Of a stretch of 64,000 nucleotides of DNA, positions 1 to 12,200 are shown piece by piece; the first letter of the stretch is position 1, and each line of letters begins with the position of its first letter. The notes below the pieces were generated by a model that worked only from the letters and a program-made list of their open reading frames with translations, was not told the origin of the DNA and did no database searches. Origin of the DNA: Cladocopium goreaui (Eukaryota > Sar > Dinophyceae > Suessiales > Symbiodiniaceae); assembly GCA_947184155.2 (NCBI GenBank), contig CAMXCT020001681.1, positions 62,001-126,000 of the forward strand. The letters run 5' to 3'. A program made the translations under genes and the position numbers.

Positions 1-858
1 GTGTCGCAGCCTAGAGTGGAGCAGTTAGATGTTGAGATCTTCAATTCACTCCACGTCCATTTAAGGTTCAAGGCTTGCTCAAGGACAACAAAATTCAACG
101 CATCAGTCAGCGTACTTGTGAGGCAAGCGATGCCGCGAAGCTTCTCTCCTCCTCCTCTGAGGTTTGAGCCTCGACGATTCTAGCCCCAGATTTTCAGGAC
201 TGCAGCATACTGCAGCTCCAAAAGAACAAACTTGTCATCTGGCTACCATCACACGTTCTTTTTACACGTGTTCCAGCAGCCACACCTCTTGGGCTGTTTT
301 CCTTAGACGGGAGCAAATCCACGACAATTTTGAAACAGATACGAATTCGATCTGTGTGTCTGTGATCTGTGCAGATGATCTGTGCCAGGTCTCGCCAAAC
401 AGGCATCTTTATCAACAAGTTCCTGATGGCTTCGTGATTTTTTCGAAAAAAATACGGAAATTGTTTGATTCAGAAACACAGCCAGCGCAGTCCTTGCCCA
501 GGCATGAATCACCAGACCATAGACATTTTGGGTTTTTGTTGCACGTATCCTCGCAGAAAAAGCCAGAACCAAAAGTTTCTGGTATACGGTACATATACGC
601 ATTCAACATGATAGGACCCTCAAGACATATTCACATGAAATACAAATCCAAATCCACAATCGGGCCTTGGTCTTCTCCAGGACACAGACTGCCTGGAAAT
701 CTGAAAACTGCAAAGCCACAAGTCATGACATCAGGCTTCCCTGTGAAAGCCTTCGCATAGGTGGCAGTAAACATATCCTCGTTGCCTCAGTGCTGACAGT
801 GAAGCATTCGGATACAAAGATACAAAGCAGAACAGAACTGCCAACTTCTCTCTGCAAC
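1..858. other. non-coding host-like DNA, possible intron
   Basis: No reading frame here has recognisable protein content. It lies downstream of exon 2 of the minus-strand Cys/Trp-domain gene (859-930), whose candidate donor GTTGCA begins at 858, so it may be the next intron of that gene. I found no convincing further exon and no repeats of note. Confidence 0.3.
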
Positions 859-930
859 TGAAGATCCGCAAGTCTCATAGGAGTAGTAGATACTCTTTCC
901 TTGCATAGTTCCATTGAGGTAGGTGGACAC
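859..930 (-). CDS. exon 2 of Cys/Trp-domain host gene
   Basis: In frame from 930 downward this reads V-STYLNGTMQGKS-IYYSYETCGSS, which completes the domain started in the exon at 2830-3378. The preceding minus-strand bases are CTGCAG, a good acceptor, with the first exon base at 930. After the codon ending at 859 comes GTTGCA, a possible donor. The exon is only 24 codons, so it is easy to miss. The phase (0) fits the upstream exon exactly: ...CKLD | VSTYLNG. What is seen is the motif and splice consensus; that the domain is an extracellular Cys-rich module is only my impression of the family. The exon end is less certain than its start. Confidence 0.5.
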
Positions 931-2829
931 CTGCAGCCGTGAAGAAAAGCATTCAAATGTAAACAAAATGAGGAATAGAAATTGCAATAATAAGACGAGT
1001 TCGAACCTTGGGTGGTTGCGACACAGAACAAGAGCAAGGATCTACCTTAGCTCAAGCTGAGTCACTTGGTCCTACCAAGCAATGCAAGACCAAGCAGTGC
1101 AAGCACAGTTCTGATTGCATTTGAACAGGAGAGGAAGAGGCAATGCCCTGCGGGCATATGTGCAGGTAGCGCAAATACAACGCCGAACAGGCCAAACAAG
1201 CATGCTGAAGGTATCGAACAGAAGCAGGGATTGAGAATGCGACAAAGCACCATTTCCTCGGTGTTATTTGTGACCCTGAAGAAAAGCCCCTCTAAAGAGG
1301 AACAAACTATAAAAACTGGACAAATGCGTTAATGAAGCACTGACTTACAATTCACACGCATCTTCACTCTTGAATCGTTCATGTGGTTTCCATATTATAT
1401 ATTGGTCATCATCTGGGTTGCTGGTGCTACTCTTCGAAACTTTTCATCTCTATGCCCTCTGATATTCTTAAGTGTTTTCCACAGGTATGCCCACAAACAC
1501 AAACAATACGAAAGCAGTCTGTCACGATTCTGGCCTTTTTAAGTCAGTGAAGTCTCAAATCGCAAGGTTGACCATCTCCATTCTTTTGGAACCACCACAA
1601 GGAAAGTGTTTTTTTCATCAATCTCTTCGCCGGGTCGTCCCCCCCAAAAAAAAACATGAAGAAAAGAGAGCTTCATGATTCTTCATCTTCCAAGTTTCCT
1701 GTTGCACCATTCTGGTTTGCTACCCTTCACAGTGCACTGAGGATGGTTGTCAAGGTCCTTGGATCAAATCTGAGGGACTGTCACGGAGCAAACATGCATC
1801 GCATGCATCGCAAATGCATCACAGATTCCCATGCGTCACATGAACCACCAGCTTCCGCAGGATAGAGCACCTGGCGAGCCATAACAGGTCCGTCCTGAAC
1901 CACAAAATCAACCCCAAACTTACTGCTGCACAGGGCACTTCCAAAATTTTAGTATATTCCGAGTATATTCTGGCATTAGTTTAACAGTTTAACCATATCT
2001 ACTTCAGTCCCAAGATTCTCGCAACACAAAATATGCTGCCAAGAGTCATTGTCTTGATCAATGTCAAATTTAAGGCTCCCTGCGCACAGATTTGAAGCTT
2101 TCAAACGAATGCAAACAAACAAAGATGAACCAGTTGACAAAGTTGCCGCATTGATACTCTTCGCACATTTCAACAAGCGGTTTCTCATGGTTTCTCTGGA
2201 AATTGCAAAGATGAGAGTCAACGAAAGAACTGCAAAGGTCGTACAAGTCTCTCGTTTCAGCAACGATGGAACGAGACAGACGTGCGAGCTTTGCCTGGCA
2301 TGTTGTTGACACCAACACATCTGCATCCACCGTTGCCCATCACCGCAACCTGACAAGGCAAATTTGAAAGGCATCATGTGTACAATAATTGCAATATGAA
2401 ACATGATGTAGAATGTAAAATGATGCGGAGGCAAGTGGAGTGAAAGATGGTACTGTAAAAGTGGAGTCAAAATCTTGAGAACACAAGTGGCCTGCGCTTC
2501 TTGCCCCCAGCTGCCTGAGAACAAACATGAAAATATGTTGGCAACTCATGGGCCTACGGCCTACGTATGCATTCCTTTTCAAAAGCATGCAAGCTGCTTG
2601 CAAGCTGTCATGCAGACCTCAAGCATGTGCTTCTGCCAAGTTGCTTCCGCAGGTGGAGTATGAGTAGAAAAGGGGCATGTGCTTGTAACCTGAGCTGGAC
2701 TGCTTCCTCTACACTGTACACTGGAGCACAGCATCTGTTTGCACACCTGTGATGGTTCGAGTCATTCAAGTCTCATAAACCTGCCAAGCAACGTGCTGTG
2801 GGCATGTATGTACTCATTGTGGGAAGCAC
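931..2829 (-). other. intron of Cys/Trp-domain gene (1,899 bp)
   Basis: Inferred from the protein domain: the upstream exon ends with GAT followed by GTGCTT (donor at 2829), and the downstream exon is preceded by CTGCAG (acceptor ending at 931). Joining the two keeps frame and restores a continuous CxLDVSTYLNG stretch. Nothing else recognisable is inside, though several AT-rich and CA-rich patches occur. Confidence 0.45.
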
Positions 2830-3378
2830 ATCCAGTTTGCATTGTCGAGGATCTACATAACACCAGGGCTGCCCGCACCATTTGCCCTTCTCTGATTCTG
2901 CGCACTGAGGGTGGACCCCATCATCCCAAGTGTCGCAACTGCTCCCAAGATCTGCTGGGTACTTGACCATCTTTCCATCGATCAATGTCAATGCTTCACC
3001 TTCCAAGTTATCAAAACCGATGCATGGGCACGCTTCGGAGCCGTACCTCACGGCTGAGACATTGGAATGGGACACTGAGATGTTTGCCTCGGAGTGGTTC
3101 GAGTGATTTTTGGTGACTGTGGTCACTTTGGTCGCCGTGGCTTTGGTCGCTTTCTCCGCTGATTCGTTGCCTGACACTGCACGCTGATCGCCTTCCGCAA
3201 CCTGCTTGCTTGCCTGATCTTTTACCAGTCTCGCACTGGCAACGCTGCTGCTTGGGACTGTTCTTACCTCTCTTTGATTGCCAGGAAGTGAGTGGATTGG
3301 TTCTTTTTCTTTTTCATGCTCAAGTACCTCAAAAAAGAGCAAGTGCGTGGCAGAGCAGAAGCGGACGTCGAAAAACAC
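2830..3378 (-). CDS. exon 1 of Cys/Trp-domain host protein (partial)
   Basis: About 183 codons. The first part (residues about 20-110) is low-complexity, charged and Thr/Ser/Lys-rich. The last 70 residues form a compact domain with ordered Cys and Trp: ACPCIGFDN, then GSSCDTWDD, HPQC, KGKWCGQPWCYVDPRQC. This WCYVDP arrangement is one I associate with secreted or membrane-anchored dinoflagellate proteins of unknown role; disulphide bonding and extracellular location are inference. The domain is finished by the small exon at 859-930. The 5' end is uncertain: the ATG at 3378 gives no clear signal peptide, and a T-rich tract ending in GAG near 3330 could instead be a splice acceptor, making this an internal exon. 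It is the only gene in the window that looks like ordinary host coding DNA. Confidence 0.6.
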
Positions 3379-4175
3379 AAAACAAGATTCAATTGGAGTC
3401 GCGGTAGACTGAATGGAAAGAGGATCTTAAAACCAAAGCTCTAAAGAAAAGAACTATGTTGCTCTATTCAAAAGTCAAATGCGACTGCTTAAATCCAAGG
3501 TTAATGTATTCCGATCATAATTGCCAGTTTATTTCGCACTAGAAGGGATGGGAGACTGAGAGATAGGGTTGCAGTGTTTGTGCTTCGATTCAGGCGGTCT
3601 CCATATCCTACACAGTGGGGCAACGAACTGATACATTACTGCTACAGACTCTGGCAGGATAGTGGACCGAGATACTGGTAATGCCCAAGACGTAAGTACA
3701 GTAATTAGATGTTTGGAGTGGATGACAGAGTGGCTGACGCAGGTGTCGGAAAAAATAAATGTATTGTTATTGGACGTTCATCTTGTCAATATCTCAAAAC
3801 AACACCAGTGTAAGAATATTCAACTGCAAGAAGTTTGATTGAATTTGATCAACAAAAAATTGCCTAAATTTGATTTCGAGGCATCATTCTAGACCGGATT
3901 CATGCGCTGTCATAATGCAAACCAAGTGCAATGCGTCTAGCATCTTGTGCTGCACTAAAAGCTTCGCTTTTGACTTTTTTCATCTCTTCCTCCCTGCAAT
4001 GGCCAAACCAAAGTGGAAACATGGAAAATTATGAATATAAAAATATGTAACTTATGTAACGATACAAATTTCATCCGCAAACCCAATGCTGGGGCAACTG
4101 CTTTTTTCGGAGAATTTCCTGGCGCGAGTATTCAAAGACTATTCAGAGAAGGGAATGATTTAGCCACCTTGGCCC
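3379..4175. other. non-coding host-like DNA
   Basis: No supported gene. The sequence is AT-richer than the elements to the right and has no long repeats that I can see. Upstream regulatory sequence of the minus-strand gene at 2830-3378 would lie here if 3378 is close to its true start. Confidence 0.3.
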
Positions 4176-4280
4176 TTACGCTAGTTCAATGCGTGCCACA
4201 CAGCGCGCCTTGGTCTGCGCAATCTCTGCTTTCAATTGTGAAATTTCCCGCTGCTTGGTAAGAACCTCACGAATGAGCAT
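4176..4280 (-). CDS. possible terminal coiled-coil exon
   Basis: A 34-codon minus-strand frame ending in TAA at 4176-4178 reads like a heptad-patterned helix (KQREISQLKAEIAQTKAR), rich in K, E, Q and L. About 110 bases upstream on the same strand (4331-4396) a second short frame (TISRLRQVVDDRILDDE) also looks coding-like. Together they could be short exons of a coiled-coil host protein. There is no homology that I recognise, and the splice sites are not clear, so this is a weak call. Confidence 0.22.
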   Translation of the reverse strand: MLIREVLTKQREISQLKAEIAQTKARCVARIELA

Positions 4281-4396
4281 TGTGGAAATGTCATACAAGA
4301 CCCAATTGCAAGTTGCAAAATTTGAAATCAAGCAGGTGTCGACACCTCATCATCTAGGATTCTATCATCCACAACCTGACGCAATCGAGAAATTGT

Positions 4397-6299
4397 CACT
4401 TTGGTTCATGTTTCAATGGATTTGTTGAAGCTTACGAACCATGTTTTTCAATCTTTGTGATGGGTTTGCATTGGGACATATGTCCAGCCTTTCGAACATC
4501 AGGAATTCCTTCAATGAGGTCCCTCGGTCCAACATTACATTAGCAAAATACAAAAGATTTCGACAAACCGCAAACTTGGTAAGTTGAAAAACACTCTCTG
4601 ATCGCGTGATGCAGAAATAGCAGTTGCCAAGCTGAAAGCTGGTGCGTTTTGGCAGCCACCACTCCTGCCACCAACAATATCCGATTATCCAACAAATTTG
4701 GTCAAAGCATACCATCCCCCCAACTAACATAGACCCTTCCAAACAGGGGTTGGAAAGTGAGTTTCCACTAAAAATTGGTTCTTGTCAGGGTCTATGTTAC
4801 TTTGGGTGAGGGTAAGAACCAACATGCATGTTGACCATGAGAAATGCTGGCCTGTCAAACAAAAAGAGGCTTGGAAACAAGCTACGACAAACTTCATTGG
4901 TACGAAAAAATGTATACCTTGAGCAAAAGCGTCAAATTCGATGAATTATATAAGAAATATTAAATAACTAAGATTCATTCAACCACATGTTGACACTGCC
5001 GAACTCCCTTCAACTGTCCACTTCGGGTGCTATTAAGATCCGGATAAAAAAAACGCTCGTGGCGGCAAACAACCACATTCAAAATTTTGAAAATTCCATC
5101 CGTGAAAATTCAAAAAAACATAATGTCACGCACGGACAAAGACTGTGACGAACGGCACCATTCTTAAAAATGGCACTTTGAAATGGTACCATGCTTTCGT
5201 ATACGGCATTGCTGAAAGCAACAATACGTCACCGTGCCTATGTAATGTCAGCAACAAAATAACTACTGTTCAATTGAAAAAATACATATCATGCAAGTCC
5301 CACCTCAATCCCAACACAACATATGTCCGCCAAATTAACCGCACAATTCCAAATAGAAATGTTCTAAGCTAACCACACTTAAAGTCACAATTGCTCACTC
5401 AATCAATCGAATGACCATTCAATCCGGAAAATGCACATAAACAAAAAACATTCAAATATGCAACCACGACAAAAATGTTTACAACCTCAAAAATGTTTAC
5501 AACCTCAATTTGATTTTTCTTGTGTCTAAAATGAATTGATAGCTACAAAATCACACAGCAAAAACAACACAACACAACAATTTTTGCAACGGCCAAAAAA
5601 TGAACATGGATCAAACCATTGAACGCTGGTTTTTCAAGAACGAAGTTTGCGTTTGAACAACATGTTGTTTCCGTTTTTTCTGTCAATGGACAACCTTCAT
5701 TTTGAACGTTCTATTCAGCCTGCATTTTGCATTGCTGTTCGGTCTTGACTTGGTCCGGCCATCGCCAATTGGTTCGGTTGGTGTTTTCTGTTTTTTATTT
5801 AATGTTGTTGGTTTTGGTTTCCCAATTTTTAAGGCACGGATGCATGTTGAGTCAAAAAACCAAAACCGCACAATGCAAAATACACAAAGTTCATGTTGCA
5901 ATATTTTTCTCAAAGTTTATACTACATGCTAAGATCTGTGGAGACAAACGTCAGCACAGACAGCTCGTCAAGCATGGCCAGATCTGCGCAAGGATGACAG
6001 CACAAATCAATTCACATTTGCCGACGATCCCAGGCTCAAGTTTGCGTGGTAGGCCCACGAAGCTCCAGTAACCTTTGGGGTAATCCAACAAAAGTCTAAC
6101 TTTTTAATAAGTGGGATTGGGCCCTGGAAAGACCTCTCAGGGTGCGGTGGTTGAGGCCGCGCACATGTTAAATGTCCAGCCTTTGATAAAGGCTCTGCAA
6201 AGACTGGTCGATGGCCAGTAACAGGCTGGGTTCTCGAGGCTGCTTCTTTTCCTTGAATCAGAAGTGCCTTCAGATGTGAACAGACACTACACTGAGCAA
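4397..6299. other. AT-rich non-coding DNA
   Basis: Low-complexity A/T and CA-rich stretches, especially 4900-5700. Frames that stay open here have biased, repetitive composition and no recognisable motif. No RNA gene was recognised. Confidence 0.35.
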
Positions 6300-6730
6300 C
6301 TATTCTTCAGGCTCACTGCATTCGCACATCTCACTGTTGAGATAACGAAGTCTGCGTTGGCTCTCAGTTTCCATCATCTCATCACTGTCTGATTGGTTTT
6401 CTTCCTCTGGATTTTCCATTTGAATCGGAGGATGTTTATCAATTGGTTTGCAACTGCATTGACATGTCTGCTTTCAGATGGGTGGTCGCTGCTCGAACCT
6501 GCATGCACTGTCTCTGCAATCCTTGACCCATGTCGAAAACTCTTTCTGCAGCATCCATCTCATTGGAAACCTGAATCAAAGACATCTGATGCAATGGAGA
6601 GTCTTCATCCTCTGACAAATCCTGCGTACTGCGCGTCATGATCGACGCTGAGTGGAGCGTCTCTGCGTTGCCACTCCTACATGCTTGCATGACTTCACAT
6701 AAGATTTTTTTTCCCTCTGTTGCGGCCGAT
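6300..6730 (-). CDS. possible acidic host exon(s)
   Basis: On the minus strand, two overlapping frames have protein-like composition. One (about 6440-6730) contains STQDLSEDEDSPLHQ and NEMDAAERVFDMGQGLQRQ. The other (6300-6460) contains MENPEEENQSDSDEMMETES and ends CECSEPEE with TAG at 6300-6302. The frame changes near 6450, so they need a splice or an indel to be joined. The acidic Ser/Glu/Asp composition is unlike the surrounding A-rich DNA. The larger open frame running up to 7110 is hydrophobic only because it is antisense to an A/C-rich repeat. No family recognised. Confidence 0.25.
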
Positions 6731-6839
6731 TTCGCTCTGAGACTCGGTCCCAACAATGAGAGAAGCGGGTAAACAAATTGCAGACATATGAAACACCTTA
6801 GTTCCACAATTTCAAGGCAAATCAAAAACCAAACAAAAA

Positions 6840-6905
6840 CCGGGCAAAACAGCGACGACACGCAAATCTCCCCGCCAGATTTGCGTTTCGCCAGCAGGAA
6901 AAACA
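6840..6905. repeat. dispersed hairpin repeat, copy 1
   Basis: Contains a perfect 9-bp inverted repeat, CGCAAATCT (6861-6869) and AGATTTGCG (6877-6885), around a 7-base C-rich loop. It sits in CAAAA-rich sequence and is followed by CAGCAAAACAACA. A related sequence with an imperfect stem and the same flanks occurs at about 48,250-48,330. This suggests a short dispersed repeat; its class is unknown. Confidence 0.45.
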
Positions 6906-7386
6906 GCAAAACAACACAAAAAAGGGCCGGAGCCACAACCAAAAATACCCAAAAACAATAGAATTTGCCTGGACACGGAGGGAAAACCCAACGTGTCATG
7001 AAAAATGCACCAAAAAACAAGTTAGCTTGTCTACGGCCCAGAAAAGGGTGAAAAGCTGTGCAACTGTGAAAAGCAGCAAACTTGCGAAGTTCTGTTGTCA
7101 AGCTGCACACTACGGCAGCAATCTCAGAGTCCTCTCAGACGTGCTTTTTCAATCTTCCAGGGAGTTCTTGCAGTCGCCAAAAACGTTTGAGTGTACATTC
7201 CGCAGAAGGCTGTAAGAATCCACAGACAAGTCATAGCTCTGTCGTCAGACCCATGTGGTTCAGTGAGTTGCTTGCAGCAGTGCCGTCCAAAGAGGGAACA
7301 GCACTGCGGGCCCAGACAAATCTTCCGGCAGGGGCAAGCTGCCGGTCAAGACGGCCACGCTATGGCCCACCAACTACAGTCTTCTA

Positions 7387-8231
7387 TGCGGAAGGCTACA
7401 GGCCTTCGAAACCTCTACTTGGGTCAGCGTCCAGGACGTCGTCCTTAACAAACTAAGACCGTCCACGCAACCAAGTCAACCACTCCCAGAGCTCAGCCAC
7501 TTTTACCACAACACACAAGAGAAACATATCTTGCTCATGTCGCTATGGTTCTTGTTGGTGTGTCACGCCTTGACACAAAATGATGCGGAGTCGCCAGTTA
7601 GCATCTTTCTGCCAACTTCACAAAAGCGATCAAAAACACATGTCCTCACAAAAAGTCTTTACATCAAGACATGGTTTGTTTGTTTAAATAAGTTTGAGTT
7701 TGAGTGTTTGAAAACTGTTGAAACATTTCAAGCACCAAAACATGATTCATGATGTCTCCCTCAGATCTGTTGGCAACTCTAGTTCTGAATGCCTTTCAGA
7801 ACGTTGCTCTCTCTATCATCATTGAGAGACAAACAAACTAAACTTCTCCGATCAATGTCAAACAAAGTTCCTTCTTCCGAAGTCACAAAATGAATTCTAC
7901 GATCTTCTCACGATTCCTTCGTGCACTTCTGCAATCATTCTGCCGGCAAAACTAAAGCAAAACATATGGAAAATGGTTTGATTTTCCATGTCACTATACA
8001 CATTCAAGTCCTCACGATGTTCTCCGTGCAATCAAAGTACTCAAAGAAGACGAAAAGTATATTGTTGTAGGGTTTCGTCATCTCCAATAAAACGTGCAGA
8101 ACATGAAACATGCAAATACAATGTCAACCATCACGGATGAGCTCACCATCAAGGTGAAAAACAAATTCATTCCCTTCCAATGCAGAAAATACCAAATGGA
8201 TTCATCTCACCACAGATGTCAAATTTTCACA
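7387..8231 (-). repeat. candidate 3' LTR of copia-2
   Basis: The inner edge is well supported: on the minus strand the polypurine tract AAAAGGGGG (8232-8240) is followed directly by TGTGAAAATT at 8231. The outer edge is a guess: the minus strand reads ...CCTTCCGCA ending at 7387, like the ...TTTTCGCA end of the copia-1 LTR, which would make this LTR 845 bp (copia-1: 816 and 822). The 5' partner LTR is missing, so neither identity of paired LTRs nor a target duplication can be tested. Confidence 0.35.
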
Positions 8232-8240
8232 CCCCCTTTT
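8232..8240 (-). other. polypurine tract of copia-2
   Basis: Minus-strand AAAAGGGGG, the same nine bases as the tract directly before the 3' LTR of copia-1 (31987-31995). It is the expected primer site for plus-strand DNA synthesis and fixes the start of the 3' LTR at 8231. Confidence 0.7.
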
Positions 8241-8439
8241 GAGATGAACTCCATTCCATGTATAGCTGTAACCCATCCAGACTTCAGCACATATCGCCCA
8301 AGTTCGATAGGTCAATACATATAGGTGCCCTTAGCCGAAGGGCTACATAGTGACCACTCATCCAGTTCACAAACCTGCAAACTACAGTTGTCCACATAGA
8401 ATGAGATCCTGTATAGATCCAACCACCATCACAGTGTCA

Positions 8440-8943
8440 TCAATCACAAAACTCTCGACGCAAGGTAGTTCCTGCATAGAATGGCACATTAGCCGCTTTG
8501 CAGTCCACCAAATCTCGGGCCTTAATGTACCTGGACCAATCCCAGGCAGGACCCTTCGCTGAGTCTTTGGTCAAATGTTTTCGACACCATGAAACATAGC
8601 TGGGGTCTTCCTCGAAGACAGTCTTGTAACTCTTCTTTTCTTTCTCATACTTTCCAAATGCAAACTTGGTCTTTCCCCACATAGCCATATTTGTAACACC
8701 AGCTGGAAGCAAGGCCTTTGTGGCCAAATCCTCGGTGCCTCCCACGGGCTCCATGAAACTACTTCCAACCACCCAATCTGGCTCTGTGTCGACCTCAAAC
8801 TCTGCATCTTCAATTCTACGCTTTGATGCATCGGTCATTGCACCACTAGATTCAGTTGTCGGCAAAGGCATCTGAGAAGTACGACGCTGTGCCAACTGTT
8901 GAAACATCTGCTCATCCTCAATGCTCCAATTGGATGACGCCAT
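8440..8943 (-). CDS. copia-2 third ORF (3' of pol)
   Basis: About 167 codons starting MASSNWSIEDEQ; I chose the ATG at 8943 over that at 8982 because of its GCCATGG context, which matches the start of the third ORF of copia-1. It contains SGAMTDASKRR (copia-1 has NGAMTDGSKRR), so the two 3' ORFs are related although most of their sequence differs. The C-terminal half has FGKYEKEKKSYKTVFEEDPS followed by YVSWC, which resembles the FGKYKGKTYxxVxxxDPxYxxW module seen at the C-terminus of ExoX-like exonucleases. It lies between pol and the 3' LTR, the place where envelope-like genes sit in other elements, but it has no membrane segment or signal peptide. Function unknown. Confidence 0.6.
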   Translation of the reverse strand: MASSNWSIEDEQMFQQLAQRRTSQMPLPTTESSGAMTDASKRRIEDAEFEVDTEPDWVVGSSFMEPVGGTEDLATKALLPAGVTNMAMWGKTKFAFGKYEKEKKSYKTVFEEDPSYVSWCRKHLTKDSAKGPAWDWSRYIKARDLVDCKAANVPFYAGTTLRREFCD

Positions 8944-9251
8944 GGCTGCAAAATCAAACCGCGTCCGGTAGTGAAAAAGCACTAGACCGTGGCCAAACTC
9001 TTAGGAGCAATCAACCTAGAACGTGAAACGAAGTGTCGAACCGCCATCACTCTCGTGATAGGATCAGTGACCTTTCAGATTGTTCTGCGCTGCGCACACC
9101 GCATCTTACAGCATCGCGCAGCAAAACTCTGCACAAAATGCAACACAGTGAAAACTCCTGTTTGTCTTTGGCAACGTTTGTTTAAAACAACATGCAAAAC
9201 AGAAAGATGAAACGTGAAGTCAACTTCTGTCTCTTTCTCACAATCACAGGG

Positions 9252-9263
9252 CCCCCTTTTAAA
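9252..9263 (-). other. internal second polypurine tract, copia-2
   Basis: Minus-strand TTTAAAAGGGGG lies 8 bases after the pol stop codon and before the third ORF. The same 12 bases follow pol in copia-1 (29444-29455). It is distinct from the tract adjoining the LTR. Confidence 0.6.
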
Positions 9264-9270
9264 CGCAAAT

Positions 9271-12200
9271 TCAACTCTTCTTCGAAGCATGTTTGACCGC
9301 AATCAAAATGTATCTTGCCAACTTTCGGTTGTAAAACGCTGTTTCAGTATAGTTGATTTGATAGAGTTCTGCATGAGTCTGGCATGTACATGTAGAAAGT
9401 TTGGAGTGGAGATTTAATGCAAACCAAGCTGAATTGGAAACAAACTTCAATGTCTTTCCAATCGGAATACCATCCTTGTTCTGACATCCAGTCTTGCACA
9501 ACCTCACCAAAGCCTCATGCCTCATGTCAAAACTCTCCAAAAGATTCACTGTCTCAGGTCGGGACCAAATGGTATTTCGTTCTGGAAGCTCAAACGAACA
9601 TGAGTCTGCATGTTTGAAGTAACCACCAATCGCGTTGATGATCTCATCCCATTCCTGGTCCTTTTCAGTGACTGAGTCCGGATTGAAATTGCGAAGCGGA
9701 CTTCCACTTCCACAAGGAGTCGATGCATGAATATGCACCCAAGGCGGACTTGAAGAGTTCTTCCACTGTCGGATGCAAACAGCTACACGACTCAATGTTC
9801 CAGAACTCTGCACCTTAGCAACTACACCCATGTATGGGACCTTTGAAACTTCACAAACCTTTCTCAGGTTCGAATGTTCCGAACAACACAGTTCTACAAT
9901 CGCAATTGAAGAACCCTGAGTCAACACCTGCTGCAACACACACAGCTCACGAAGTTCTGCTAACTCAGCTGTCAAACCATCTGGTACAACAATCCCAAGA
10001 GCATAACGGTGTTTATAGAAAGCTTTAGCACTCAAGCATTTAGTGAAAAGATCTGCTGGATTTTCAACACCACTTCTGTGTCTCAATTTCAACAAACCCT
10101 CTCTCATCTGCTCTCGTAACCAATGCAATCTTATTTCAATGTGTCGTGAACGTCGTGGCACGTCCATGGACCTCACAAGTTGCAATGCGGAGCTTGAATC
10201 GCTCTCCAGCCAAATCACAACTTCTTCTGGCTCATCGATCTCATGAAGTGCAAAAAGAAGACGGTGAACCAGTCTTCCAAACGCAACACTTTCTTGACAC
10301 ACAGATTGCAAACCATAGAGTTCTGCCTCACATGAACTCAAGCTCAAAGCTTGTTGCTGTCGGCTCAAAGACCTTACCAATGACCTCTCAAAGAAAACAG
10401 CTCCACCGCTAACACCTTTGCGGTTGTTGAAACGATACGGCGCATGTGAAGCGTCGCTGAAAGAGTGGAGATGGACTGATCTCAGTTGAGTATCGTCAAC
10501 TTGACTCATGATGGTCTCATCTCTGCTCGGTAGACACAAGCATGCATGCATGTCAACATACAAGAATCTCAAGACTGCTTTCAATGCTTGTTCAGTTCCG
10601 TGCATCGGTTTTGCTTGCTGCGTCCCAAGAACAGACGTCCATGTCTTCAAGTCATGACGCACCTGTGACAACCAAAGCAATTTTCCCAACGCCTTTCTGA
10701 AGCGTGAGTATGCCTCATCTGACAAAGGTTTCTGAAAATTGCTATCCGTGAGTGTCTTCTCAAGATGTCCCGAAATGTCAGGCACATTCTCAGACCCACG
10801 GGTAACACCATAATCCAGAAACGTAGAGTCAAGATAATGTGGATCAACACCCAGAGTGATCTCAGAGGAATCTCTTTCTCTCTTGATAACACGACCAATA
10901 AAGGTCAGGGATCCTCCCTCTTCTCCGATCTCTCCAGTTGTCTTCACAGGCACTACAGACGACAAAGTCGCAACCACATGTTCTTCGGCTTCCTTCGTGG
11001 TCGACAACAACAAGATGTCATCAACATACACTACACACAAGCAAAATCCAATTTCATGACCATCTTTCATAATCTGTCCACCATACACACATGGTTCCAA
11101 CGAATCAGACCAACGGCCTACATGTTCAACCGTAAATGTCAAAAGCTGCAACCATGCCAGTGAAGCATCACGTAACCCGTTCAATGCCTTTTCAAGCAAA
11201 TAGTAGGTCGCTTCACCTGATGGAAAGCTAATCGACAACGGCATTTTCAAGACAACATGTACACCAGTTCCCAATGGGCTATGCATGAAGGCATGACTCA
11301 CGTCCAATGCACGCAAAAGCATCTTCCGTGTCGCTGCCATTGCAAGCACCAAATGAACACTTTCAATCGAAGGAGTCGGACTACTAAATCCCAAAGATCT
11401 AGCTGAGGAGCCACGATTGAAGTCCTTTGCAACAATCCTGGTTCGAACCCTCTCACTGCTTTTGTAAGCTGCAACCCACCTCGACTGGATCAAACGAAGG
11501 TTCGGAACAGCCTTCTTCATGTCGTCCAGTTCTGACTGGGTGATGATGCGGCCAGTCTTGCAGTGTTCCAAGTTCCAAACCTCTTCTTGCATACCCTTGA
11601 AACCTTGTTCCAAATCAAGCTCTTGCAAACTCTGGTCATCTATGATACTGTCCGGTTTCCAAACCAAGACATCTTGACCTCCAAGACGCATCTTCACAAA
11701 ATCATGCTCATTGCCTCGATTGAAACAAACAGAGTCAAGAGAACCAGAAAACATTTCAGGAGATGTTGCCGGAGCAAAAGACGCTGGACATTCAAGTGTA
11801 CCCAAACTCGCAACCAACACAGGCTCACCACTACCAACCCAAAACCAGTCAAAATCCATGTTTGTTTGAAGCAGTTCCTCAGAATCTTCACGGATCTCTC
11901 TTTCCAACTGTTCTCGGTCGGTCTCAGCTTTCCTTTTAAACCTTCTAGTGTACTCAACCTGTGTTTCCGGCTGTCGCCGAGCGGACTCAGGTGTCGGTAC
12001 CACATCATCATCATCGACCTCTTGCACTGGTACCTGAACCTGGGGTACAACTACAGGGCTCTCCGGAGAGAGTGCAGGCTCAATACGCCTTTCCTTTCTC
12101 CGTTGTTCCTCAAACTCAGAAAAACGCTTCCTACATTCCTTATTGTGCCTAATACCAGGTGCTTCCATGCCACTCTCACATGCTGGACATCGACGAGTCG

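Noticed and set aside
6439-7110. 223-codon minus frame with several apparent transmembrane segments
   Set aside because: The hydrophobic part is antisense to an A/C-rich hairpin repeat; only the far end (before 6730) looks coding, and it is listed separately at low confidence.
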